DNA of 64,000 nucleotides, from the NCBI RefSeq assembly GCF_004122735.1, contig NZ_SDIF01000033.1:1-64000 (forward strand), in the 5' to 3' direction. Source of the DNA: Streptomyces sioyaensis (GTDB lineage: Bacteria; Actinomycetota; Actinomycetes; Streptomycetales; Streptomycetaceae). The position numbers and the translations under genes are program-made. This document shows positions 34,732 to 43,439 of the stretch, piece by piece. Every line of letters starts with the position of its first letter. The first letter of the stretch is position 1. The notes beneath the pieces are model-generated. The model made no database searches, was not told the DNA's origin, and worked only from the letters and a program-made list of their open reading frames with translations.

Positions 34732-35841
34732 TCAGCCCTGCGGCGGCTCGGCGCCGGCGTCCGCGCCGGCCTGGTCACCTCGGCGGGCCTGCGGCAGCTC
34801 CGGCTGCGCCGGTGCGGTGGTGATCCGCGGCAGCGCGTAGGAGTGCTCGGCCTGCAGCCACTCCAGCAGCCGCTCGCGGACCACACAGCGCACCGTCCAT
34901 ATGGTGTCCGCGTCCCGGGCGGTGACCAGGGCCCGGACCACGATCGTGGACGGTGTGGTGTCGGTCACCACCAGGCTCCAGGACCGGCCGTCCCACTCCG
35001 GGCACTCCTGGAGGATCTCCAGCAGCCGCTGCCGCATCTTCTCCACCGGCGCGCTGTGATCGAGGTGGAGCAGGACCGTGCCGGTCATCTGCGCACCGCC
35101 GCGCGACCAGTTCTCGAACGGCTTGCCGGTGAAGTACGACACCGGCATGGTGATCCGCCGCTCGTCCCAGGTCCGGACGGTCAGAAAGGTCAGGGTGATC
35201 TCCTCGACGGTGCCCCACTCGCCGTCCACGACGACCGTGTCCCCTATCCGCACCATGTCGCCGAAGGCGATCTGCAGCCCGGCGAAGAGATTGCCGAGGG
35301 TGGACTGGGCGGCGATACCGGCGACGATGCCCACCAGCCCGGCGGACGCCAGCATGGACGTGCCCACCGCTCGCATCGCCGGGAACGTCAGCAGCATCGA
35401 GGCGGCCGCGACGACTATCACCACGGCCGTGACCACCCGCTGGATCAGCGTCACCTGGGTCCGCACCCGGCGCACCCGCGCCGCGTCCCGGGCGCCGGCC
35501 GCGTAGCGCGAGTACGACGACTCGACGATGGCCGCCGCGGCCCGGACCACCAGCCAGGCGGTGGCCGCTATCAGCACCAGGGTCAGCGCCTGGCCGATGC
35601 CCTGCTCATGGACGTCGATGAGCTTGACCTCGGTCGCGTGGTACGAGCCGAGCAACAGCGCCGCGCCCAGCGCCACTTGCAGTGGTATCCGGCAGCGCCG
35701 CAGCAGTCCCCACAGGGGGGTCTCGGGGTGCGCGGCATCGATCCGGCGCAGTGCCCGGTCGGCGAGCCAGACCAGGATGAGTGTGAGCAGGACCGAGCCG
35801 CCGATGACGACGACCGGACGCAGTACGTCCTCCAGTGGCAC
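34732..35841 (-). CDS. MscS-type small-conductance mechanosensitive channel
   Basis: A 369-residue membrane protein with four or five helices. The last and pore-lining helix region is Gly/Ala-rich (MLASAGLVGIVAGIAAQSTLGNLFAGLQIAFGD), leading to the MscS beta domain (VRIGDTVVVDGEWGTVEEITLTFLTVRTWDERRITMPVSYF, in outline). The C-terminal tail is Pro/Gln-rich. The GTG at 35841 is fixed by GGAGGAGGAG just upstream. It would release osmolytes on hypo-osmotic shock. Confidence 0.93.
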   Translation of the reverse strand: MPLEDVLRPVVVIGGSVLLTLILVWLADRALRRIDAAHPETPLWGLLRRCRIPLQVALGAALLLGSYHATEVKLIDVHEQGIGQALTLVLIAATAWLVVRAAAAIVESSYSRYAAGARDAARVRRVRTQVTLIQRVVTAVVIVVAAASMLLTFPAMRAVGTSMLASAGLVGIVAGIAAQSTLGNLFAGLQIAFGDMVRIGDTVVVDGEWGTVEEITLTFLTVRTWDERRITMPVSYFTGKPFENWSRGGAQMTGTVLLHLDHSAPVEKMRQRLLEILQECPEWDGRSWSLVVTDTTPSTIVVRALVTARDADTIWTVRCVVRERLLEWLQAEHSYALPRITTAPAQPELPQARRGDQAGADAGAEPPQG

Positions 35842-35946
35842 GGGACTCCTCCTCCGTGGGGTGCGGGGTGCTGTGGTGTGCTGGTACCCGGTGACTGCGA
35901 CGGTAACTGGCACGATGGTCGGAGATCGGTCCAACCCAGGGAAGTG

Positions 35947-36558
35947 ATGTCAGTGCCGGCCTCCGCCGAGTCCCCGACCAGCGGGCTTTCGACGATTGTG
36001 CTCTTTCATTCGGTGTGCGGGCTACGCCCCGCGGTGCACGCCGCGGCCGACCGGCTGCGCGCCGCGGGACACGAGGTGATCGTCCCCGATCTGTTCGACG
36101 GCCGGACCGCGGAGTCGGTCCCGGACGGCATTCTGATCAAGGACGAGATCGGCAAGGAGGAGCTGCTCAAGCGGGCCATCACGGCCGTGGCACCGTACTC
36201 CGACCGCGGACTGGTCTACGCCGGCTTCTCCTTCGGCGGCTCGGTCGCCCAGACCCTCGCGCTGGGGGACGAGAAGACCCGCGGTCTCCTGCTGCTCCAC
36301 GGCACCTCGGACATCGCGGAGGACACCGTCGCCGACGATCTGCCGGTGCAGCTGCACGTCGCCGACCCCGACCCGTACGAGCCGCACGACTGGCTGAACG
36401 CCTGGTACCTGCAGATGCGCCGGGCCGGCGCGGACGTAGAGGTGTACCGCTACGCCGGCGCCGGCCATCTCTTCACCGATCCCGACCTGCCCGACTACGA
36501 CGCGGAGGCGGCGGAGCGCACCTGGAAGGTGGCGGAGGGCTTCCTCGCCGGGCTGTGA
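35947..36558 (+). CDS. dienelactone hydrolase-family alpha/beta hydrolase
   Basis: A 203-residue single-domain alpha/beta hydrolase. The nucleophile elbow reads GFSFGG with Ser95; classical dienelactone hydrolases have Cys there, so this is a serine-type member. His174 in GAGHLFTD and an Asp near 140-142 complete a plausible triad. Start ATG 35947, with AGGGAAG upstream. The substrate is unknown. It lies divergent to the MscS gene and convergent with phoD. Confidence 0.85.
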   Translation: MSVPASAESPTSGLSTIVLFHSVCGLRPAVHAAADRLRAAGHEVIVPDLFDGRTAESVPDGILIKDEIGKEELLKRAITAVAPYSDRGLVYAGFSFGGSVAQTLALGDEKTRGLLLLHGTSDIAEDTVADDLPVQLHVADPDPYEPHDWLNAWYLQMRRAGADVEVYRYAGAGHLFTDPDLPDYDAEAAERTWKVAEGFLAGL

Positions 36559-36575
36559 GCCGGGCGGCCGGTGTG

Positions 36576-36606
36576 CCGGTGGGCGGGGCGCGGTTCAACC
36601 CACCGG
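36576..36606. terminator. convergent hairpin between hydrolase gene and phoD
   Basis: CCGGTGGG (36576-36583) and CCCACCGG (36599-36606) pair across the end of phoD; the right arm lies within the last codons of phoD. Confidence 0.45.
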
Positions 36607-38238
36607 CTGGTCCGTCCGCTCCACCTGCTGGGTGCCGGACCGGGTGCGGTACGAGCGCAGCAGCGTGCTGGTGGCCTGGGGATCGGTCTTGTCGGAGATG
36701 CCGAAGTAGTCCATCTGCGTCCGCTCGGCGGTGACGTCCAGGACCCCGTAGCCGTGCGAGTCCATGTCGAGCCACTTCACATGGCGGTTGGCGGCCCGGA
36801 TGGCGGCGACCCCGGCCAGGGAGAGCGTGTGCGGCGCGACGTGCAGGAAGTCGTCCAGGTTGTCGGAGGTCACGGAGGTGACCACGAACTCCGTCGCCAC
36901 CGGCCTGGTCGCCGGGTACGTCGCCGCCTGGATCGGCACGTCGTTGGCCCAGGCCATGTGGATGTCGCCGGTCAGGAAGACGGTGTTGTCGATCCCGCGG
37001 TCGCTGAGGTGGGTCAGCAGCTCGTGCCGGTCGTCGGTGTAGCCGTCCCACTGGTCGGTGTTGATCGCCAGGCCCTCCTTGGGCACCCCGAGTATCTCGG
37101 CGAGCGGGCCGAGCAGCTTCGCGGGTATGGACCCGAACGCGACCTGCGAGATCATCACCGAGGTGCCGACCAGCCGCCAGGCGCTGTCCGAGCGCGCCAG
37201 CCCCTGCTTGAGCCAGTCCAGTTGGGCCCGCCCGGTGATCGTCCGGCTGGGGTCGTCGACCGCGCCGCTGCCCGGCTTGGCCTGCTGGTCGCGGAACGAG
37301 CGCAGATCCAGCAGATGCAGATCGGCGAGGGTGCCGAAGCGCAGCCTGCGGTAGGTGGTGCCGGCGATCGAGGGCCGCACCGGCATCCACTCGAAGTACG
37401 CCTGCTTCGCCGCGGCCATCCGCGTGGACCAGTCGCCCTCGGTGCCCGGGGTGTGGTTCACCGCGCCGCCCTTCCAGGCGTTGTCGGCGAATTCGTGGTC
37501 GTCCCAGATGGCGATGACCGGGTGCGTGGCGTGCATGGCCAGCGCGTCCGGGTCGGTCTTGTGCACGCCGTGCCGGATGCGGTAGTCGGCGAGGGTGAGC
37601 AGCTCGTGGGCGGGGGAGTGCGGGCGGACGACGTACTCGAACTCCGGGTATTCGCCGGACTTGTACTCGTAGAGGTAGTCGCCGAGGTGCAGCACCGCGT
37701 CCAGGTCGGTGCGGGCGGCCAGGTGGCGGTAGGGGGAGAAGTAGCCGGACTCCCAGTTGGCGCAGGAGACCACGCCGAAGCGGACGTTGCCCGCCGAGGT
37801 GCCCTCGGCGGGCGCGGTGCGGGTGCGGCCGACGGGGGAGTGCCCTCCGCCGGCGGTGAAGCGGTAGTAGTAGTGGGTGGCCGGGCGCAGGCCGCGGACG
37901 TCCGCCTTGACGGTGTGGTCGGCGGCCGCCGAGGTGGTGAGGCTCCCCCGGGCGACGACGGACGCGAAGTCCTGGTCGCTCGCCACCTCCCAGCTCACCT
38001 TGGTGGCCGGCCCCCGGCCGGAGCCGGGGGTGGCCTCCGCGGTCGGCGTGAGGCGGGTCCACAGCAGGATGCCGTCGGGGAGCGGGTCCCCGGAGGCGAC
38101 GCCGTGCTGGAAGAACCCGCCCTGGCCCGGGGCCTCTTGGGCGTGCGCCGTGGCGGCGCCGGCGAACGGCAGGAGGGCTGCGGTGGCGGCTACGGCCGTA
38201 ACGGCTGTGCGGCGCGAGATCTGGTCATGATCGGTCAC
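36595..38238 (-). CDS. phoD: Tat-exported alkaline phosphatase PhoD
   Basis: A 547-residue secreted metallophosphoesterase. A twin-arginine signal (ISRRTAVTAVAATAALLPFAG, residues about 7-27, ending AHAQ) precedes a PhoD N-terminal beta domain and the catalytic domain. Metal-site motifs are VVSCANWESGYF, LHLGDYLYEY, WDDHEFADN and FLTGDIHMAW. It hydrolyses phosphate mono- and diesters outside the cell, normally under phosphate limitation. The GTG lies 14 nt after the first base of a TAAGGT -10 hexamer. I could not identify clear PHO-box direct repeats upstream. Confidence 0.95.
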   Translation of the reverse strand: MTDHDQISRRTAVTAVAATAALLPFAGAATAHAQEAPGQGGFFQHGVASGDPLPDGILLWTRLTPTAEATPGSGRGPATKVSWEVASDQDFASVVARGSLTTSAAADHTVKADVRGLRPATHYYYRFTAGGGHSPVGRTRTAPAEGTSAGNVRFGVVSCANWESGYFSPYRHLAARTDLDAVLHLGDYLYEYKSGEYPEFEYVVRPHSPAHELLTLADYRIRHGVHKTDPDALAMHATHPVIAIWDDHEFADNAWKGGAVNHTPGTEGDWSTRMAAAKQAYFEWMPVRPSIAGTTYRRLRFGTLADLHLLDLRSFRDQQAKPGSGAVDDPSRTITGRAQLDWLKQGLARSDSAWRLVGTSVMISQVAFGSIPAKLLGPLAEILGVPKEGLAINTDQWDGYTDDRHELLTHLSDRGIDNTVFLTGDIHMAWANDVPIQAATYPATRPVATEFVVTSVTSDNLDDFLHVAPHTLSLAGVAAIRAANRHVKWLDMDSHGYGVLDVTAERTQMDYFGISDKTDPQATSTLLRSYRTRSGTQQVERTDQPVG

Positions 38239-38246
38239 GGCCGCTC

Positions 38247-38260
38247 ACCTTACTGGCCGG
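38247..38260. promoter_or_regulatory. phoD promoter element and near-palindrome
   Basis: The minus strand holds TAAGGT (first base 38252), 14 nt before the phoD GTG. It overlaps TTACTGGCCGGTAA (38250-38263 on the plus strand), a near-perfect palindrome that could be an operator over the -10. Confidence 0.4.
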
Positions 38261-38275
38261 TAAGCCGCGCCGGGA

Positions 38276-38306
38276 GGGCGATTTCCGGGATTCCCGGAAT
38301 TCGCCC
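38276..38306. repeat. 31-bp near-perfect palindrome
   Basis: Two 15-bp arms around a single central T at 38291; 14 of 15 positions pair (GGGCGATTTCCGGGA against TCCCGGAATTCGCCC). It lies between the end of the DsbA-like gene and the start of phoD. It may be the upstream gene's terminator, an operator, or both. Confidence 0.6.
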
Positions 38307-38326
38307 GCCCGTTGTCCGAAAGCCGT

Positions 38327-39268
38327 TCAGCGGCCGCCCGTGGGATCCTTTTCGCCCTCGCGGATACCCTTCGCGCCACCTTCGCCCGTGCTGCCGCCCT
38401 TGCCCGCACCGCCGCCCGCGGTGCCCTTCGCCGGGCCGAACTCCCGGTCGATCATCTTGTTGAAGTTGGCCTGGGCGAGCTGGTTGTACTGCGCCTGCGT
38501 CATCTGCCGCTGCGGGATCTGGTCCATCACCAGCTTCTTGTCGCCGTGCATGAAGGTGGGCGTGCCCTTGACGCCCTTGCGGCCGAACAGCGCGGTCATC
38601 TCCATCGCCCAGCGGTCGTAGGTGCCCTTCGTGACGGCCGTCTCGAACGCCTTGTTGTGCCGCAGCTCCGGTACGTCGGCGGCGACCTTGAGCAGCTCGG
38701 AGTCCTTGGCGTAGACGTCCTCGCGCTCATCGGGGTGGTACTTGACGGAGTACAGCGCCGACTTGTACTTCAAGAAGGCCTCCGGGCTGACGTTCAGCGC
38801 CGCGCCGAGCGCGCTCAGCGCGTTCTTCGAGCCCTGGCCGCCGCCCTGGGCGTCGTCGATGAAGGTGTACATCGTGTAGCGGGCCCGGAAGCGGCCGTCC
38901 TCGATGTCCTTGATCAGGGCCTTGCCGCTGCTCTGCTCGAAGGCCGCGCACGCCGGACAGCGGACGTCCTCGAAGATCTCCAGGGTCTGCTTGGCGTTCT
39001 TGTCGCCTATCAGGATCTCGGTGCCGTTCTTGCCCTGGGTGTGGGCGGGCGTGACGAGCTTGGCCTCCTTGGCGGCCTCCCAGCCCGTCGGCTCGTTGGC
39101 CTTCAGCACGGCGTAGCCGACGCCGCCGGCCACGGCCAGCACGCCGACCACCACGCCGACCGCGGTGAGTTGGCGGCGCAGCCGCTCCTTCTTCTTCTGG
39201 CGCTCGCGTTCGGCCCGGATGCGTTCACGGGCCGCGGCCTTGCCGGCCTGGCTGTTGCGGTTGCTCAT
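38327..39268 (-). CDS. membrane-anchored DsbA-like thioredoxin-fold protein (copy 1)
   Basis: A 313-residue protein: a very basic cytoplasmic head (1-33), one helix (about 36-55), then an extracytoplasmic DsbA-like thioredoxin fold. Active site CPAC, Cys104-Cys107, with cis-Pro in KGTPTF. The C-terminal 30 residues are Gly/Lys-rich. The helical insert with SALGAALNVSPEAFLKYKSALY is nearly shared with copy 2. ATG 39268 with GAGGGG upstream. It pairs with the membrane protein gene 40 nt upstream; predicted thiol oxidase or reductase at the cell surface. Confidence 0.88.
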   Translation of the reverse strand: MSNRNSQAGKAAARERIRAERERQKKKERLRRQLTAVGVVVGVLAVAGGVGYAVLKANEPTGWEAAKEAKLVTPAHTQGKNGTEILIGDKNAKQTLEIFEDVRCPACAAFEQSSGKALIKDIEDGRFRARYTMYTFIDDAQGGGQGSKNALSALGAALNVSPEAFLKYKSALYSVKYHPDEREDVYAKDSELLKVAADVPELRHNKAFETAVTKGTYDRWAMEMTALFGRKGVKGTPTFMHGDKKLVMDQIPQRQMTQAQYNQLAQANFNKMIDREFGPAKGTAGGGAGKGGSTGEGGAKGIREGEKDPTGGR

Positions 39269-39308
39269 GGGGGGTCCCCTCAAGGGTGTGAAGACTCGTA
39301 CGGACTCG

Positions 39309-40022
39309 TCAGGCGGCGGCCCGGGAGGGCGGGCCGCGGCGCCGTACGCAGTGCCCGAGGAGGGGGAGCGGGTAGGCCGGCGGCAGCGGATGCGGCGGGC
39401 GGATCCGCCGCCGGAGCGGGGCACCGGCCGCGGTGGCCACCGCGGCCGCGGTCAGCAGCGGACGGAACGCGCCGGCCGCGGCGGCGCGCAGCAGCGCGTC
39501 CAGGGCGGCATCGCCGCGGTGCAGCCAGGCGGCGGCGAGCAGGCCGGCCGTGACGTGGACGGCGAGCAGCAGCCAGGGCGCGGCCGCGGGGACGGCCGGC
39601 GGCAGCGCCGCGCCCGGAGGGGAGGCGACCCGTGCCAGCGGGGTGCCCAACTCGCCGCCCCGGCACAGCAGATCGACGCCGACCGAGTGCAGCGGGCCGG
39701 CGAGCGGGCCGCCGGCCCGGCCGTAACACGTGTGCTGGCCGGCGGTGAAGACGGTGTCGGCGGCCAGCTCCAGCGGCACCAGCAGGGCGGCGAACGCGCC
39801 GTAGCCACGCTCCCGGCCGGCCGACAGATAGGCCGCGGCGAAGACGGCGGCGGCGATCGCGAGGACCGGCACGGGCGGCAACGGGGCGCGGGAGAGCAGC
39901 ACATGAGAGGCCGCGGACAGGGTGACGCACAGCGCCGTGAACAGCGCCGCCCGCACCGCCCTGAGTTGATGCCCCGGCACGGCCGCCGGCCGGGCCCCGG
40001 GGCGCACTCCCGTCGCCTGCAT
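39309..40022 (-). CDS. cysteine-containing integral membrane protein (copy 1)
   Basis: A 237-residue protein with about five helices and no family I can name. It is a clear paralogue of the product at 41091-41762: both share TALCVTLSAASHVLLSR, LLVPLELAAD, a CYG...GGP loop, DLLC and a terminal HCVxRRGPP. Four cysteines are conserved between the copies. It lies 40 nt before a DsbA-like gene, the same arrangement as copy 2. The start at ATG 40022 lacks a good ribosome site and could lie nearby. A redox partner role is inferred from context. Confidence 0.75.
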   Translation of the reverse strand: MQATGVRPGARPAAVPGHQLRAVRAALFTALCVTLSAASHVLLSRAPLPPVPVLAIAAAVFAAAYLSAGRERGYGAFAALLVPLELAADTVFTAGQHTCYGRAGGPLAGPLHSVGVDLLCRGGELGTPLARVASPPGAALPPAVPAAAPWLLLAVHVTAGLLAAAWLHRGDAALDALLRAAAAGAFRPLLTAAAVATAAGAPLRRRIRPPHPLPPAYPLPLLGHCVRRRGPPSRAAA

Positions 40023-40145
40023 GGGCGGGAGTCTGCCATGTGCACGGCCGGGGACCGGGTCAAGATTTGGCATCGGCCGGCGTGCGGGGCGCACGCCGGC
40101 CGGGGGTGGGAGGCGGCCCGGCTCAGCGCCGGGCCGCCGCCTGCG

Positions 40146-40994
40146 TCAGTGCTTCAGCGCCTTGTCGACCATGGAGTTGAAGGCGGGCACGCTGGACGGT
40201 GCCACCTTGCCCTGCGGGCTGTCCGTGCCCAGCACCGTGTCATTGAGCTTGATCGTCGGGGTGCTGGTGACGTCCTTGTCCGAGTTGAAGGCCTTGGACA
40301 TCTCCATCGCCCAGCGGTTGTACGTGCCGGACGTGACGTTCTTCCGGAAGGCGGCGTTACCCTTCAGGGCCGGGATGGTGTCGGCGACCTTGAGCAGGTA
40401 GTTGTCGTCGGCGAACTTGTCCGGACCGGTCTCGTCGGGGTGGTACTGCTTCGAGTACAGCGCGAACTTGTACTTCAGGAAGGCGTCCGGGCTGACGTTC
40501 AGGGCCGCGCCCAGTGCGCTCAGCGCGTTCTTGGAGCCGGTGCCCCTGAGATTGGCGTCGAGGAACGTGCCCAGGTGGTAGGAGGCCTTGTACTTGCCGT
40601 CCTTGATGTCCTTCTCGACGGTTTCCCCGACCTTCTGCTCGAAGTTGGCGCAGCCGGGGCAGCGCGGGTCCTCGAAGAGGTTCAGGGTGTTCTTGGCGTC
40701 GGGCTTGCCGATGACGACCGTGGTGCCGTTGGCGCCGCTGCTGTTGGCGGGCTTGACCAGCTTGGCCTTCTCCGCCTTCCCCCACTCGTCGCCGCTCGCG
40801 ACGCTGCTGCCGGAGTCGCCGCCCATGGTGGCGAACGCCACGCCGATGCCGCCGGCTATCGCCAGCACGCCGACGATCGCGCCGCCGACGATCAGCTGCC
40901 GGCGGATCTTCTCCTTCTTCGCCTGCCGTGCACGCTCGGCGCGCAGCCGCTCGCGGGCTGCCTGCTTGTTGGCCTGGTTGTTGCGGTTGCTCAT
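40146..40994 (-). CDS. membrane-anchored DsbA-like thioredoxin-fold protein (copy 2)
   Basis: A 282-residue paralogue of the protein at 38327-39268, with the same layout: basic head, single helix (about 35-57), DsbA-like domain with CPGC (Cys112-Cys115) and cis-Pro in TSTPTI. CPGC against CPAC implies a somewhat different redox potential. It lacks the Gly-rich tail of copy 1 and ends soon after the fold. ATG 40994 follows GGAGCAGGA. It is 96 nt after its paired membrane-protein gene. Confidence 0.88.
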   Translation of the reverse strand: MSNRNNQANKQAARERLRAERARQAKKEKIRRQLIVGGAIVGVLAIAGGIGVAFATMGGDSGSSVASGDEWGKAEKAKLVKPANSSGANGTTVVIGKPDAKNTLNLFEDPRCPGCANFEQKVGETVEKDIKDGKYKASYHLGTFLDANLRGTGSKNALSALGAALNVSPDAFLKYKFALYSKQYHPDETGPDKFADDNYLLKVADTIPALKGNAAFRKNVTSGTYNRWAMEMSKAFNSDKDVTSTPTIKLNDTVLGTDSPQGKVAPSSVPAFNSMVDKALKH

Positions 40995-41090
40995 GACTGA
41001 TCCTGCTCCGTGGAATCCGTGGGACGGGGGTGCATGCGGTCGGCGGCGTGCCCGTACCTCACGGGGACGCCGGCCGCGTGGGCGCGGGGC

Positions 41091-41762
41091 TCACGCGGCG
41101 AGCGCGCAGGGCGGCCCACGGCGTACCACGCAGTGCACCAGCAGGGGGTCGGCGCGGGGGAGATGCCCGGCCCGGACGGGGGCGGGCACCGGGCGGCGCG
41201 GGGCGGCGGTGGCGCCGATCACCGCGACGGCGATCAGCAGCGGGCGGAAGGCGAAGCCGGCCACCGCGCCCAGCAGCTGGTGCAGCGCGGCCTCGCCGCG
41301 GCGCAGCCAGCCGGCCGCCAGCAGCCCGACGAGCAGATGCGCCGCGAGCAGGACGCACCAGGTCGCCACGGGCGAGGGGCTCTGGCCGGGCGAGGCCGCC
41401 ATGGGGGTGCCGACCGGGCCGCCGCCGCACAGCAGATCCAGCGAGCGCAGCGGACCGGCGACCGGGCCGCCGGCCTCCCCGTAACAGGCGTGCTGGCCGA
41501 GGCTGAAGACCAGGTCGGCGGCGAGTTCCAGGGGGACCAGCAGGGCCGCGATCCGCCAGTAGCCGCGCTCCGGGCCGGCCAGCACGTAGGCGATCACGAA
41601 CACGGCGACGCACAGCGCGGCGACGGTCGCCGGCGGCAGCGGCATCCGGGACAGCAGCACATGGGAGGCCGCGGACAGCGTGACGCACAGCGCCGTGAAG
41701 AGCGCCGCGCGCAGTGCCCGCAGGTGTGCCGCCGAGGTGTCCATTGCAGCCGAGTGTGCCAT
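41091..41762 (-). CDS. cysteine-containing integral membrane protein (copy 2)
   Basis: A 223-residue polytopic protein, paralogous to the one at 39309-40022 (shared TALCVTLSAASHVLLSR, GGP loops and four cysteines). Helices fall near 18-36, 41-60, 68-88, 125-147 and 160-180. ATG 41762 (MAHSAAMDTS) or ATG 41744 could be the start; neither has a strong ribosome site. The recurring pairing with a DsbA-like gene suggests a membrane thiol-redox partner such as a DsbB analogue. No known DsbB or VKOR motif is seen. Confidence 0.75.
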   Translation of the reverse strand: MAHSAAMDTSAAHLRALRAALFTALCVTLSAASHVLLSRMPLPPATVAALCVAVFVIAYVLAGPERGYWRIAALLVPLELAADLVFSLGQHACYGEAGGPVAGPLRSLDLLCGGGPVGTPMAASPGQSPSPVATWCVLLAAHLLVGLLAAGWLRRGEAALHQLLGAVAGFAFRPLLIAVAVIGATAAPRRPVPAPVRAGHLPRADPLLVHCVVRRGPPCALAA

Positions 41763-41779
41763 GGGCCGGGATAAGCGGC

Positions 41780-41828
41780 GGCTAAGGGGGTCCTTAGCCG
41801 TACGCACCCGGAAATACGGTGCGTACGG
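41780..41828 (-). terminator. two overlapping hairpins after the DUF2252 gene
   Basis: CCGTACGCACC (41798-41808) pairs with 41818-41828 (11 bp, 9-nt loop). GGCTAAGG (41780-41787) pairs with 41792-41799 (8 bp, 4-nt loop). They share bases 41798-41799, so they compete. Position fits termination of the gene ending at 41879. Confidence 0.55.
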
Positions 41829-41878
41829 CACATCTCGGTCGCTTGGGCGCGCTCCTGACCGCGCCGCTGCCCGTGTGG

Positions 41879-43240
41879 CTAGAGGCCGGGGATCCGGCCG
41901 TTGCGGAAGAGGTCCACGAAGATCTGGTGGTCGGCGCGGGCGCGGGCGCCGTAGGAGTGCGCGAAGTCCACCAGCAGCGCCGCGAAGCCCTCCTCGTCGG
42001 CCGCGATGGCCGCGTCGATCGCCCGCTCCGTCGAGAACGGCACCAGCGAGTGGCCGCTCTCGTCGTCCGCGGCGGCGTGCATGGTCGCGGTGGCCCGCCC
42101 CAGGTCGGCCACCACCGCCGCGATCTCCTCCGGGTCGTCGATGTCCGACCAGTCCAGGTCGACCGCGTACGGCGAGATCTCGGCGACCAGCTGGCCGGCG
42201 CCGTCCAGCTCGGTCCAGCCCAGCCACGGGTCGGCGTGGTCCTGCAGGGCGCGCTGCGAGATGACCGTGCGGTGGCCCTCGTGCTGGAAGTAGCCGCGGA
42301 CCGCGGGGTCGGTGAGGTGCCGGGAGACCGCCGGGGTCTGCGCCTGCTTCATGTAGATCACGACGTCGTTCTCCAGGGCGTCGCTGTTGCCCTCCAGGAG
42401 GATGTTGTACGACGGCAGCCCGGCCGAACCGATGCCGATGCCGCGCCGGCCCACCACGTCCTTGACGCGGTAGGAGTCCGGCCGGCCCAGGCTCGACTCG
42501 GGCAGCGTCTCCAGGTAGCCGTCGAAGGCGGCGAGCACCTTGTAGCGGGTGGCCGCGTCCAGCTCGACGCTGCCGCCGCCCGGCGCGAAGCGGCGCTCGA
42601 AGTCGCGGATCTCCGTCATCGAGTCCAGCAGCCCGAACCGCGTCATCGCGCGGGCGTCGCGCAGCGCGTCCAGCAGCGGGCCCTCGGCGGTCTCCAGCAT
42701 GAACGGCGGCAGCTCGTCCTTGTCGGCGTTCGTCCGACCGGAGGCCAGGGCGTGGATGCGCTCCCGGTAGGCGGCGGCGTAGGTGCGCACCAGGTCGGTG
42801 ATCTGCTTGTCGCTGAGCGCCTTGGCGTAGCCGATCAGCGCGACCGAGGCGGCGAACCGCTTGAGGTCCCAGGTGAACGGGCCGACGTAGGCCTCGTCGA
42901 AGTCGTTGACGTTGAAGATCAGCCGGCCCGTGGCGTCCATGTACGTGCCGAAGTTCTCGGCGTGCAGATCGCCGTGGATCCACACCCGGCTGGTCCGCTC
43001 GTCCAGATACGGGCCGCTGTCCTTGCCGTCACCCTGGGCGGCACCGGCCTCCAGGTCCCGGTAGAACAGACACGCCGTCCCCCGGTAGAAGGCGAAGGCG
43101 GAGGCGGCCATCTTCCGGAATTTCACGCGGAAGGCCGCGGGGTCGGCGGCGAGCAGTTCCCCGAAGGCGGTGTCGAAAACGGCGAGGATCTCCTCGCCGC
43201 GCTGCTCGGCGTCCTGCGCCGGGGCGTGCTGGGACGGCAT
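41879..43240 (-). CDS. DUF2252 kinase-fold protein
   Basis: A 453-residue cytoplasmic protein of the DUF2252 family, distantly like aminoglycoside/choline kinases. Kinase-like catalytic loop WIHGDLHAENFG and metal loop NVNDFDEAYVGPFTWDLKR are visible near residues 70-110. A glycine-rich GIGIGSAGLPSYNILLEGN strand and an H-rich HEGHRTVISQRALQ segment follow. The start at ATG 43240 is favoured by AGGAGG 9 nt upstream; the frame is open to 43315. The substrate is unknown; biochemical work on the family is sparse. Confidence 0.85.
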   Translation of the reverse strand: MPSQHAPAQDAEQRGEEILAVFDTAFGELLAADPAAFRVKFRKMAASAFAFYRGTACLFYRDLEAGAAQGDGKDSGPYLDERTSRVWIHGDLHAENFGTYMDATGRLIFNVNDFDEAYVGPFTWDLKRFAASVALIGYAKALSDKQITDLVRTYAAAYRERIHALASGRTNADKDELPPFMLETAEGPLLDALRDARAMTRFGLLDSMTEIRDFERRFAPGGGSVELDAATRYKVLAAFDGYLETLPESSLGRPDSYRVKDVVGRRGIGIGSAGLPSYNILLEGNSDALENDVVIYMKQAQTPAVSRHLTDPAVRGYFQHEGHRTVISQRALQDHADPWLGWTELDGAGQLVAEISPYAVDLDWSDIDDPEEIAAVVADLGRATATMHAAADDESGHSLVPFSTERAIDAAIAADEEGFAALLVDFAHSYGARARADHQIFVDLFRNGRIPGL

Positions 43241-43439
43241 CGCTGGGTGCCTCCTGAGGTGCGGAAAATGGTTCGGAGCGCCGTGACGTACCGGGTCGCG
43301 GTCTGCCACTGACAACGGGTGAGGCTACTCGCGCGTGCCCGGCGATTGTCAGTCAGGAGTCGTAGACTTCGAGACCATCCACCGGCCCCCGGCTCGCGCC
43401 GGGAGTGCCCCGCCGACCGCTCTCCGGAGGTCCCCCGCT

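Noticed and set aside
38239..38262. PHO box for phoD
   Set aside because: The segment contains CTCACC-like bits but not two or more spaced GTTCACC-type direct repeats, so I do not call one.
40021..41500. Separate plus-strand genes over the DsbA-like and membrane-protein region
   Set aside because: All are antisense shadows; the minus-strand genes carry CxxC motifs, paralogy and ribosome sites.
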